A stretch of DNA of 64,000 bases, from assembly GCF_016446475.1 (NCBI RefSeq), contig NZ_JAEHFP010000005.1, positions 1 through 64,000 on the forward strand, written 5' to 3'. A program made the position numbers and the translations under genes. The notes beneath the pieces were generated by a model. That model was not told where the DNA came from and did not search any database. It saw only the letters and a list, made by a program, of their open reading frames with translations. The first letter of the stretch is position 1, and the number at the start of each line of letters is the position of its first letter. Of the stretch, positions 53,078 to 61,162 are shown piece after piece. This stretch comes from Paracoccus binzhouensis. GTDB taxonomy: Bacteria; Pseudomonadota; Alphaproteobacteria; Rhodobacterales; Rhodobacteraceae.

Positions 53078-54042
53078 CACGACCCCATCCCGTTCCTGAA
53101 CAGGAAGATCATGTATGCGGCATAGACGGCGAGCATGCCGATGCCCCAGAGGCGGCCGATACGTTGCGTTGCGAACAAGAGCACGAGCAACGCGCAGCTC
53201 GCGCCGAGCATGACCGGCGTGTCGATATCGCGGAACCGGGCGCCGACTTCGATCGGCTGGATGACCGCGGTCGTTCCGAGAATGGCGAGGACATTGAAGA
53301 TATTGCTGCCGATGACGTTGCCGAGCACGACATCGGAATGCCGCCGGACCGCCGCCACGATGGCCGTCGCCAGTTCGGGTAGCGAGGTGCCGACGGCGAC
53401 CAGCGAAAGGCCGATCACCGCATCGGGGACGCCGAACGCGCGCGCGATCGAGATCGACCCGTCCACCAGAAGATCGGCGCCAATCACGAGAAGGGCAATT
53501 CCGCCCAAGGAGACGAGCGGCGGCAGCCATGCGCGCTTGAGCGGCACATCCTCGAATTCCTCGGTCTCCTGTTCGAAGACCGTCAGCGTCTTCTCCCGCC
53601 GCTCCAGCCAGTAGCTGGCGAGCAGGTAGACGGTCAGGACGGCCAGCAGGGCGAAGCCTTCCACCCGGGTGATGACCTGTCCCTGAACCAGCCCGAACAG
53701 CGCCAGCGCCACGAGACTGGCAACCAATGCTTCCCGCACCGCCGTGCGCTTCCATCCTGAAATGGGCATGATCAGCGCCGCCACGCCGAGGATCAAGAAC
53801 ACATTGGCGATGTTGCTGCCGACGACATTGCCGAGTGCGATCTCGGGCGATCCGCCCAGCGCCGCATTGACCGAGACCAGGAGTTCGGGCGTCGAAGTTC
53901 CGAACCCGACGATCACGAGTCCGATTATGAGCTTGGACAGCCCGAACCGCTCGGCGAGCGCGACACTGCCACGAACCAGCCCCTCTCCACCGAGAAACAG
54001 CAGCACGAGGCCCGCCGCCGCCAAACCGAAATCCGTCACCAT
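53077..54042 (-). CDS. Ca2+/cation antiporter (CaCA superfamily)
   Basis: 321 aa with about ten hydrophobic segments in two homologous halves. Each half has an alpha repeat: GFGTSTPELLVSV plus GNVVGSNIANVF in the first, and AVGTSLPELATAI plus GNVIGSNIFNVL in the second. This is the YrbG/CaxA-like sodium(proton)-calcium exchanger of the inner membrane. It is coupled to uppP. The ATG at 54042 follows after a 22-bp gap from the CorA-like gene. The ion specificity cannot be assigned. Confidence 0.92.
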   Translation of the reverse strand: MVTDFGLAAAGLVLLFLGGEGLVRGSVALAERFGLSKLIIGLVIVGFGTSTPELLVSVNAALGGSPEIALGNVVGSNIANVFLILGVAALIMPISGWKRTAVREALVASLVALALFGLVQGQVITRVEGFALLAVLTVYLLASYWLERREKTLTVFEQETEEFEDVPLKRAWLPPLVSLGGIALLVIGADLLVDGSISIARAFGVPDAVIGLSLVAVGTSLPELATAIVAAVRRHSDVVLGNVIGSNIFNVLAILGTTAVIQPIEVGARFRDIDTPVMLGASCALLVLLFATQRIGRLWGIGMLAVYAAYMIFLFRNGMGS

Positions 54043-54064
54043 TCTATCGTATTTCCTTGCAGGT

Positions 54065-55036
54065 TCAGAGCCAGCCGCGGCGCTTGAAATAGACGTAGGG
54101 GAGTATCGCCGAGAGCACCATGAGCCCGAGCGCCATCGGATAGCCGTAGACCTCGTCGAGCTCGGGCATGAATTGGAAATTCATGCCGTAGATCGAGGCG
54201 ATGAGCGTCGGCGGCAGGAACACGACGGCGGCGACCGAGAAGATCTTGATGATCGCGTTCTGCTCGATGTTGATCATGCCGAGCGTCGCATCGAGCAGAA
54301 AGGTGATCTTCTGTGAGAGGAAGCTCGCATGGTCCGCCAGCGAGCGCACGTCGCGGGCGAGCGTCTTGATGCGCTCGCGCACATCCTTGCCGCTCTTGCG
54401 CTGCATCGCTCCCTGGCCCAGGAAGCCGACCAGCCGCTCGAGCGTCACGAGGCTGTCGCGGATGTTGGATGTCAAGTCGCCTTTGCGGCCGATGGTTTCG
54501 AGGACCTTCTGAAAATCCTGGCTCTTGGTCGGCTTGGCTCCCTTGTGCTGGAACACGTCCCGCGAAATGCCGTCGATGTCGCGCCCCGCCCGTTCCAGGA
54601 TATCGGCAAGCCTGTCGACGATGGCCTCAAGCAGGGCGATGAGCACGCCTTCGCCCGTCTCGCACCCCATCGGCACCTTTTCGGCGCGCATGGGAAAGGT
54701 CTTGAAGGCACGGGGCTCGTGATAGCGGATGGTAACTAGCCGGTTGCCCGTGAGAACGAAAGTCACCGCCTGCATCTGCGGATCGTCGCCATCCGCCTGC
54801 GCGGGCAGGGTGGCCGTCATGAAAGAGGCTCCGTCCTCGTTGTAGAGGCGCGACGATATCTCGATCTCCTCCATCTCCTCCCTTGTCGGGATATCGATTC
54901 CGAGCCGCTTCTCGAGATCGTCTTCCTCGGCGTCCGAGGGGTTGACGAGATCGATCCAGACCATGCTTTCGGGAAGCTCCGATGTTCCCTCGACCGCTCT
55001 CAAGCGGCCGCCCTCATTCAAGAATCCGCGGATCAT
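54065..55036 (-). CDS. CorA-like Mg2+/divalent-cation transporter
   Basis: 323 aa. The N-terminal alpha/beta cytosolic funnel and long helix are followed by two C-terminal membrane segments with the YGMNF selectivity motif (about 283-287). ZntB-type transporters have GIN or other variants, so Mg2+ or Co2+ uptake is favoured. The start at 55036 is an ATG with GAAAGGAGG upstream. It is the first gene of the three-gene envelope cassette corA-CaCA-uppP. Confidence 0.92.
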   Translation of the reverse strand: MIRGFLNEGGRLRAVEGTSELPESMVWIDLVNPSDAEEDDLEKRLGIDIPTREEMEEIEISSRLYNEDGASFMTATLPAQADGDDPQMQAVTFVLTGNRLVTIRYHEPRAFKTFPMRAEKVPMGCETGEGVLIALLEAIVDRLADILERAGRDIDGISRDVFQHKGAKPTKSQDFQKVLETIGRKGDLTSNIRDSLVTLERLVGFLGQGAMQRKSGKDVRERIKTLARDVRSLADHASFLSQKITFLLDATLGMINIEQNAIIKIFSVAAVVFLPPTLIASIYGMNFQFMPELDEVYGYPMALGLMVLSAILPYVYFKRRGWL

Positions 55037-55191
55037 CGGCGCCTCCTTTCCTTCATGCAGTTCTCCGGGAAAAATGCCGTTGGACGACGGCGGCGACAGT
55101 ACCCATCCGGCCTCCGCCTGCCAATCGAATTATTCCCGACCGGGAACTTTCTGTTGACGCCGGGCGACGGGATCGCTTTCATCTGATCGTC

Positions 55192-55323
55192 ATGAGCGAC
55201 AGCCAATCCATCGCGGCGTCAAGCGATCTCGGTGCCTTCATCCGCTCGCGGCGAAAGGCGCAGGGGCTCACACAGCGCCAGCTGTCTATGGCCGCCGGAA
55301 ACAAGAACAGGAGACGCGAGAGC
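55192..55323 (+). pseudogene. 5' fragment of a HipB/XRE-type regulator fused to the next gene
   Basis: ATG at 55192 begins MSDSQSIAASSDLGAFIRSRRKAQGLTQRQLSMAAG, the start of an XRE/HipB helix-turn-helix, but after about 36 residues it runs into unrelated sequence and then in frame into the zinc-ribbon protein. A promoter-like TTGACG lies just upstream. It is a remnant left by a deletion and may add an N-terminal extension to the zinc-ribbon protein. Confidence 0.55.
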
Positions 55324-55572
55324 ATGCAATGTCCCGTTGACAATGAAACACTCGTCATGACCGAACGCAGCGGCGTCGAGATCGATTACTGCCCGAAATG
55401 CCGGGGCGTGTGGCTGGATCGCGGCGAACTCGACAAGATCATCGAGCGATCGGCGGCGCCATCGGATCCCTCGCCAAGGCAGGAGTCGTCCCGCCAGCAA
55501 GCCTACGGGCACGGCGGCAAGCCGTACCGCAAGAAGAAGGAATCGTTCCTGAGCGAACTTTTCGACTTCTGA
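55324..55572 (+). CDS. zf-TFIIB-like zinc-ribbon protein
   Basis: 82 aa from the ATG at 55324, with AGGAG 10 nt upstream. The domain reads CPVDNETLV..GVEIDYCPKCRGVWLDRGELDKI: C3, C23 and C26 are conserved and the fourth position is D6 (or later). The C-terminus is rich in serine, lysine and histidine. Function unknown; these proteins are common in proteobacteria and often near membrane-stress genes. In-frame readthrough from the HipB fragment would give a longer fused product. Confidence 0.78.
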   Translation: MQCPVDNETLVMTERSGVEIDYCPKCRGVWLDRGELDKIIERSAAPSDPSPRQESSRQQAYGHGGKPYRKKKESFLSELFDF

Positions 55573-56021
55573 GGGGCCATGCCGACGCACCTCCTGACAT
55601 GGCGGTTTGGCAGCATGTCCGTTCCGGTTGGACGGGTGCCGTGAGTGCTATTTCGCGGCGCGCCGTCACCCGGCGACAGGATTTCGGCATCTGACCAATT
55701 GCGGTCACATTTTCTTCCTATGCGAGGCAAAAGACTGAATTTGTTAATAGAATAATGAAGAAAGCGCTCGACAGACCTTTTTCTGAATACTCTCCTTGTG
55801 TGCGCCGAAGGCGACGACCCGTGCCCTTTCGATTATCCGGGCGAGCCCTTTGGGCAGTCGCGGATTCCATGATGCCCTGCATCAAGCCGGCGCCGAGCCT
55901 GTGGATGGTCCATTTGTTCACGCGGCCGCCACCGGGACGGTTTTTGAGCCCACCACCCGCCACAACGTGATCGCGAACCTCGGTTCGCACCCGCTTCCAA
56001 ACATTGCAGGGAGGTCAAACC
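55573..56021. other. gene-free interval before the ABC cargo operon
   Basis: 449 bp. An AT-rich stretch (about 55700-55760, including TTTGTTAATAGAATAATG) stands out from the GC-rich context and probably carries the promoter of the ABC genes. The short frames present have no homology or ribosome sites. Confidence 0.45.
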
Positions 56022-56942
56022 ATGATTGAAGTGGAGTCGCTGACACGCGTCTACGGCAGCCTTACGGCTGTCGACAACGTCAGCTTCTCGATCGGAAAGG
56101 GAGAGGTCGTCGGCCTGCTCGGCCACAATGGCGCCGGCAAGAGCACGATCATGAAGATGCTCACGGGCTATCTCGAGCCCACCTCGGGGTCGATCCGTGT
56201 CGACAGTCTTCGGATGGGCCACGACACGCGCGCGATCCAGGCGCGCATCGGCTATCTGCCGGAGAACTGTCCCGTCTGGCCCGAAATGACGCCGATAGAC
56301 TATCTCGACTACCAGGCCAGTCTGCACGGCGTTGCCGCCGCCGATCGCGATGCCAAGATCGCGCGCGCCATCCGCCGCGCGCAGCTTGCCGAGAAGGCGA
56401 GGGATCGCATCGAGACGCTCTCGCGCGGCTACCGCCAGCGCGTCGGGGTCGCCCAGGCGATCCTGCACGATCCCGACATCATCATCCTCGACGAGCCGAC
56501 CAACGGTCTCGACCCGACCCAGGTGCGCGAGATGCGGGGCCTGATCCGCGAACTGGCGCAATCCGCAACGGTCATTCTCTCGACCCACATTCTTCAGGAG
56601 GTTCGTGCGGTCTGCGAGCGCGTGCTGATCATGCGCCGAGGCCAGTTGGTGCTCGACGAGAGGATCGACGCGCTGGAAGCCGCCAGTGGGCTGCGGCTCG
56701 CCACGGATCACGATCTGTCGGATCGCCTTTCGCAGCTTGACGGCGTCAAACAGGTGCAGGCTCTCGACAGTGTCGATGGACGGTTCGCCTTCGCGCTGGA
56801 CGCCGGGCACGAAACGGCGCCCGAGATCGCGCGCGCCGTCCTCGATGCAGGCGCCGCGCTTTACGCGCTGGAGCCGCATCGGCGCGACCTCGAGACCGTT
56901 TTTGCCGAACTCAACGAAGGGGAGGCCGCACATGCTGCGTGA
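56022..56942 (+). CDS. ABC transporter ATPase, GldA-like
   Basis: 306 aa. Walker A GHNGAGKST at residues 34-42, signature LSRGYRQRVGVAQAI near 135, Walker B IIILDEPTNGLDP near 155, and a C-terminal extension after about residue 215. The family resembles GldA of gliding-motility operons and other type-2 exporters. The ATG at 56022 has GGGAGG upstream. Its stop overlaps the following start by 11 bp, indicating coupled translation with the permease fusion. Confidence 0.93.
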   Translation: MIEVESLTRVYGSLTAVDNVSFSIGKGEVVGLLGHNGAGKSTIMKMLTGYLEPTSGSIRVDSLRMGHDTRAIQARIGYLPENCPVWPEMTPIDYLDYQASLHGVAAADRDAKIARAIRRAQLAEKARDRIETLSRGYRQRVGVAQAILHDPDIIILDEPTNGLDPTQVREMRGLIRELAQSATVILSTHILQEVRAVCERVLIMRRGQLVLDERIDALEAASGLRLATDHDLSDRLSQLDGVKQVQALDSVDGRFAFALDAGHETAPEIARAVLDAGAALYALEPHRRDLETVFAELNEGEAAHAA

Positions 56943-59862
56943 GATCTCCGCAACCGCCCGCAAGGAGTTCGCGGGCTTTTTCTCGTCCCCTGCCGCCTAC
57001 ATCTTCCTCGGCGGTTTCCTCGCGGCGACGCTGTTCATCACTTTCTGGGTCGAGACGTTCTTCGCGCGCAACATCGCGGATCTGCGGCCGATGTTCAAAT
57101 GGATGCCGGTCCTGATGATCTTCCTTGCGGGCGCGCTCACCATGCGCGCCTGGGCGGAGGAGAGGCGCGCCGGCACGCTTGAAACGCTTCTGACCACGCC
57201 GGCGCGCCCGCTGAGCCTGGTTCTCGGCAAATTCCTCGCAGTCGAGGCGCTGGTCGCGGTCGCGCTCGTGCTGACCCTGCCGCTGACCGTCAGCGTTTCG
57301 ACGATGGGGAACCTCGACTGGGGGCCCGTCGTCGGCGGTTATGTCGCCACACTGTTCCTGGCCGCCGCCTACGTGGCGATCGGCCTGTTCGTCAGCGCCC
57401 AGACCGACAATCCGATCATTGCGCTGATCGTGACGGTCCTGGTGTGCGCGGTGTTCTTCTTCATCGGCTCGGACCTGCTGACGAGCCTGGCCGGACGGGA
57501 CTTCGCCGCCATTCTCGCCGCCATCGGCTCGGGCACGCGCTTCGATTCCATCACGCGCGGCGTGCTCGACCTGCGCGACCTCTACTATTACATCTCGATT
57601 GCAGGCGCGTTTCTCGCCCTCAACGCGTACCAGCTTCACCGCCTCAAATGGGCCGGCAATCCCACCGGCAGCCGGCACGCCCTGTTCTCCGGCGTCGCGG
57701 CGCTGGCGGTGGCGAACCTGCTGATCGCCAATGTCTGGCTTGCCCCGGTCGCACAGGCGCGCGCCGATCTGACACAGGGTGGCCGGTATACGCTGTCCGA
57801 GGCAACGGCAACCGCGCTGTCCGGCCTTGAGGAGCCGCTGCTCATCCGCGGCTATTTTTCGACGCAGACCCATCCGCTGCTCTCGCCGCTGGTGCCCCAG
57901 CTCCGCGATCTCCTGACGGAATACGCGGTTGCCGGCGGCGAGGAGGTCAGGGTTGAATTCGTCAATCCCACCGAGAATCCGGACGCCGAGGAATCGGCCG
58001 CGGAATTCGGCATTCGGCCCACTCCGTTCCAGACGGCCAGCCGCTACAGTTCGTCGGTGGTGAGTTCCTATTTCGACGTTCTGGTCTCCTATGGCGACGA
58101 ATACGAGACGCTGGGCTTCCGCGACCTGATCGAGATCAAGGGTCGGAGCGCGGAAGACATCGATGTCGGGCTCGCCAACCCGGAATACGCGATCACCTCG
58201 GCCATCAGGAAGGTGACGCAGGCCTATCGTTCCGGCGGCGATCCTTTTTCGGCGATTGCCGGCGGGGTGGCGTTCAAGGGCTATGTCTCGCCGGCCGAAG
58301 CGCTGCCGGAAAGCCTGCGCCCGGTACGGGCGGACCTGGTTGCCGCTCTCGAAGAGATCGCAGCGGACAATCCGGACAGCTTCTCCTATTCGCTCGAGGA
58401 TCCTGAGGCCGACGGCGGTGCGCTGGCCGGCCAGCTTCAGGAAGAGTTCGGGCTCGGCCCGCAGCTTGCCGGTCTCTTCGATCCCCAACCCTTCTGGTTC
58501 TCGCTCCGGCTCGAGGGCGACGGGCGCAATGTACCGGTTACCCTGCCTGAAACGGGGGAGCTGGATTCCGCAGCCTTTCGCGAGGCCATCGAGGCGGCGG
58601 CGAAGCGGCTGGCGCCGGGCTTCCTGCGCACGATCGCGCTGGCGACCCCGTCGCCGCAGGCCGCCGCGAACCCGATGATGGGACCGGCAGGCCCCAGCTA
58701 CAGCCAGTTGCGCCAGCGGCTCGGCGAGAACGCACGGGTCGTGAGCGCCGATCTGTCGACCGGACGCGTCCCGCAAGGGACCGATGTGCTGATGGTGCTC
58801 GCTCCCGATGCGCTGGACGAAAAGGCCCGGTTCGCAATCGACCAGTTCCTGATGCGCGGCGGCTCGGTCGTTCTCGCCACTTCGCCCTATCAGGTCGATA
58901 TGACGCGCACGCTGAGCGCCGCATCCCACGAATCCGGCCTGTCGGAGTGGCTGACCGGGTACGGCATAGAAATCGGCGAGAACATGGTGCTCGACCCGCA
59001 GAGCGCGGCGCTGCCGGTTCCAACCGAACGGACGGTTGCCGGAATCCCTCTGCGCGAGGTGCGCATGGTTCCCTACCCATTCTTCCCCGACGTCCGGGAA
59101 GACGGGCTGGCCCAGGATCATCCCGTGACGGCGGCGATGAGCCAACTCACGCTTAACTGGGCCTCGCCGATTACGATCGACGAGGAGGCCGCGGGCGACC
59201 TCTCCATCGCCCGGCTCATCCAGAGCTCGCCGCGAAGCTGGACCGTCGAAAACCCGGACGTCATGCCGGACTACCGGGCTCATCCCGACACCGGCTTCGC
59301 GCCGGGCGAGGAGAGCGAACGCCATACGCTCGCGGTCGCGGCAACGGGCCGGTTCACATCGGCCTTTGCCGGCCAGGACTCGCCGCTCGTCTCCGCACCC
59401 GAAGACACCGGGGACCAGGACGGCGCGGAGGAGCCGGCCGCCAATGCGGAAGGTGCCGATACCGACGCGGAGAGCGAGCCGGCGGCACCGGAGTTCGGCG
59501 GCGTCATCGAAAGCTCGCCCCCAGGCGCCAAGCTGGTGGTCGTGTCGGCTTCGGGCTTCGCTTCGGACCTGATGCTGGATCTGGCGTCGCAGGGGGCGGG
59601 AACGACCTACACCCGGCCGGTGGAGTTCCTGCAGAACGTCGCCGACTGGGCCACCGAGGACCCGGCCCTGCTGGCCCTGCGCGGGGAAACCCAGTTCGCC
59701 AACATGCTCGCGCCGATGTCCGATACGCAGCGGACCATGTGGGAGTATCTGAACTACGGATTTGCCGCACTCGGACTGCTCCTCGTCTGGGGGCTTCGCC
59801 GCATTGCGCGGTCACGCGGCCGCGCACGCTACGATCGCATTCTCAATGAGGTGACGGCATGA
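56932..59862 (+). CDS. fused ABC permease and GldG-like periplasmic protein
   Basis: 976 aa. The N-terminal 245 residues are a GldF-type ABC-2 permease with about six hydrophobic segments (FFSSPAAYIFL..., LLTTPARPLSL). A further transmembrane helix around 262-278 anchors a long periplasmic part containing the ABC_transp_aux/GldG fold (FVNPTENPDAEE, VLMVLAPDALDEKAR, MRGGSVVLATSPYQ), and a C-terminal membrane helix ends the protein. Fusion of GldF and GldG is found in several proteobacterial operons. Together with GldA and DUF4340 it forms an exporter or envelope machine of unknown substrate; no other gliding-motility gene is present. Confidence 0.88.
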   Translation: MLREISATARKEFAGFFSSPAAYIFLGGFLAATLFITFWVETFFARNIADLRPMFKWMPVLMIFLAGALTMRAWAEERRAGTLETLLTTPARPLSLVLGKFLAVEALVAVALVLTLPLTVSVSTMGNLDWGPVVGGYVATLFLAAAYVAIGLFVSAQTDNPIIALIVTVLVCAVFFFIGSDLLTSLAGRDFAAILAAIGSGTRFDSITRGVLDLRDLYYYISIAGAFLALNAYQLHRLKWAGNPTGSRHALFSGVAALAVANLLIANVWLAPVAQARADLTQGGRYTLSEATATALSGLEEPLLIRGYFSTQTHPLLSPLVPQLRDLLTEYAVAGGEEVRVEFVNPTENPDAEESAAEFGIRPTPFQTASRYSSSVVSSYFDVLVSYGDEYETLGFRDLIEIKGRSAEDIDVGLANPEYAITSAIRKVTQAYRSGGDPFSAIAGGVAFKGYVSPAEALPESLRPVRADLVAALEEIAADNPDSFSYSLEDPEADGGALAGQLQEEFGLGPQLAGLFDPQPFWFSLRLEGDGRNVPVTLPETGELDSAAFREAIEAAAKRLAPGFLRTIALATPSPQAAANPMMGPAGPSYSQLRQRLGENARVVSADLSTGRVPQGTDVLMVLAPDALDEKARFAIDQFLMRGGSVVLATSPYQVDMTRTLSAASHESGLSEWLTGYGIEIGENMVLDPQSAALPVPTERTVAGIPLREVRMVPYPFFPDVREDGLAQDHPVTAAMSQLTLNWASPITIDEEAAGDLSIARLIQSSPRSWTVENPDVMPDYRAHPDTGFAPGEESERHTLAVAATGRFTSAFAGQDSPLVSAPEDTGDQDGAEEPAANAEGADTDAESEPAAPEFGGVIESSPPGAKLVVVSASGFASDLMLDLASQGAGTTYTRPVEFLQNVADWATEDPALLALRGETQFANMLAPMSDTQRTMWEYLNYGFAALGLLLVWGLRRIARSRGRARYDRILNEVTA

Positions 59863-60944
59863 GAACGACACTCATCGCACTCTCCGGCCTGTTCGTTGCA
59901 CAGATCGCGCTGGCCGTCTGGTTGAACCTGTCGAGCGGCGGCCTTGCCGGGCAGCCGCCGGGCACCCCTCTGCTGGCCTTCGAGGCCGATGCGGTCGAGC
60001 GCCTGACGATCTCGGATGCGGACGGGCAATCGGTGACCCTGGCGCGCGCTGACGAGGGCTGGCGGTTGCCGGACGCCGGCGATTTTCCGGCCGACACGAC
60101 AAAGGTCGATGGTTTGCTGGCGGATCTGGCGAGCGCGGAGCAGGGAGCGGCGGTCGCGACATCGGATACGGCCGCCGAGCGCTTCCGCGTCTCGGATGAC
60201 GCCTATGAGCGCAAGATCGTGCTCGAGCGTGAGAGCGGCGACCCGGCCACGGTCTATCTGGGCACCTCCCAGGGCACCCGCCAGGTGCATGTGCGACGCG
60301 CGGAGCAGGACGGCGTCCATCGCATCGCTTTTTCCACCTGGCGCGCGCCCGCGGACCGGGCCGACTGGCTCGATAAGACAGCACTCCAGGTCGACCCGGC
60401 TGAAATCGCCTCGCTAAAGTGGAACGGCATCACGCTGGAAAAGGTCGCGTCCGAAAGCAATGGATCGGAGTCTGAAGACCAGGGTGAGACAGATGCGAAC
60501 GCGGCCGGCACGGCGACCTGGCAAGCGACGGGAACGCCTGTCACGGACCCGCCGGCCGATGCGGTGAATGCCCTTACCGACCAGCTTTCCCGGATCCGCA
60601 TCAACGGGCTCGTGCCCGAGGAGGACAGCGACGCCTATCAAACCGCCGCGCTGGCGCTCGACATCGTGCTCGAGGACGGGACAACGCGCACCTACACGCT
60701 CCTGAAAGGCGGCGATGACACGTCTTACGCGGTCAGGAGCTCGACGCTCCCCGGACTGATGACGGTTTCTGCTTCCACCGCCGAGGCGATCGTGGAGGCG
60801 GCCGCCGATCCCGCGCTGACCGGGGCGGAGACGCCGCCTGAGGAATCGAGTCCGGCAGACAGCTCGGAGGCAACCCCGCAGGAGAACGCCTCCGCGGATG
60901 CGGCTCAATCAGCCGATCCATCCGAAGATACTCCACAACAGTGA
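59859..60944 (+). CDS. DUF4340 domain protein
   Basis: 361 aa. Signal anchor at about 5-22, then DUF4340 repeats (LTISDADGQSVTLARADEGWRLPDAGDFPADTTKVDGLLADL). The C-terminal 60 residues are low-complexity, rich in Ala, Ser, Pro, Glu. DUF4340 proteins occur as the third gene after GldA and GldFG in proteobacterial clusters. The ATG at 59859 overlaps the upstream stop (ATGA). Confidence 0.88.
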   Translation: MRTTLIALSGLFVAQIALAVWLNLSSGGLAGQPPGTPLLAFEADAVERLTISDADGQSVTLARADEGWRLPDAGDFPADTTKVDGLLADLASAEQGAAVATSDTAAERFRVSDDAYERKIVLERESGDPATVYLGTSQGTRQVHVRRAEQDGVHRIAFSTWRAPADRADWLDKTALQVDPAEIASLKWNGITLEKVASESNGSESEDQGETDANAAGTATWQATGTPVTDPPADAVNALTDQLSRIRINGLVPEEDSDAYQTAALALDIVLEDGTTRTYTLLKGGDDTSYAVRSSTLPGLMTVSASTAEAIVEAAADPALTGAETPPEESSPADSSEATPQENASADAAQSADPSEDTPQQ

Positions 60945-60947
60945 TAC

Positions 60948-60987
60948 ACTTGTGCCGCCGCCATCAAAGCGGCGGCACAAGTTTTTT
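60948..60987 (+). terminator. rho-independent terminator of the ABC cargo operon
   Basis: A perfect 14-bp stem (60948-60961 pairs with 60969-60982, ACTTGTGC...) with a 7-nt loop and a run of six T at 60982-60987, starting 4 bp after the DUF4340 stop. Confidence 0.95.
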
Positions 60988-61162
60988 AGACGAATTGGGA
61001 AATCATTAACCGTTGCGTTCTGCGCACACTTCCAAAATGCGCGCTGTAGTCATGCTTGCATTTTGGGTACTGAGCGCATTCCAGCGTATATGATGGTCAT
61101 AGGCGTTTTCAGCCTTCCGCGCGATGCTCGTTCCGTTTGCCCTACAGAACGGACCGACGCCC

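Noticed and set aside
56911-59325. 804-codon minus-strand open frame opposite the ABC fusion gene
   Set aside because: Composition dominated by Arg, Gly, Ala, Glu; the opposite strand encodes membrane helices and the GldG fold with a coupled start.
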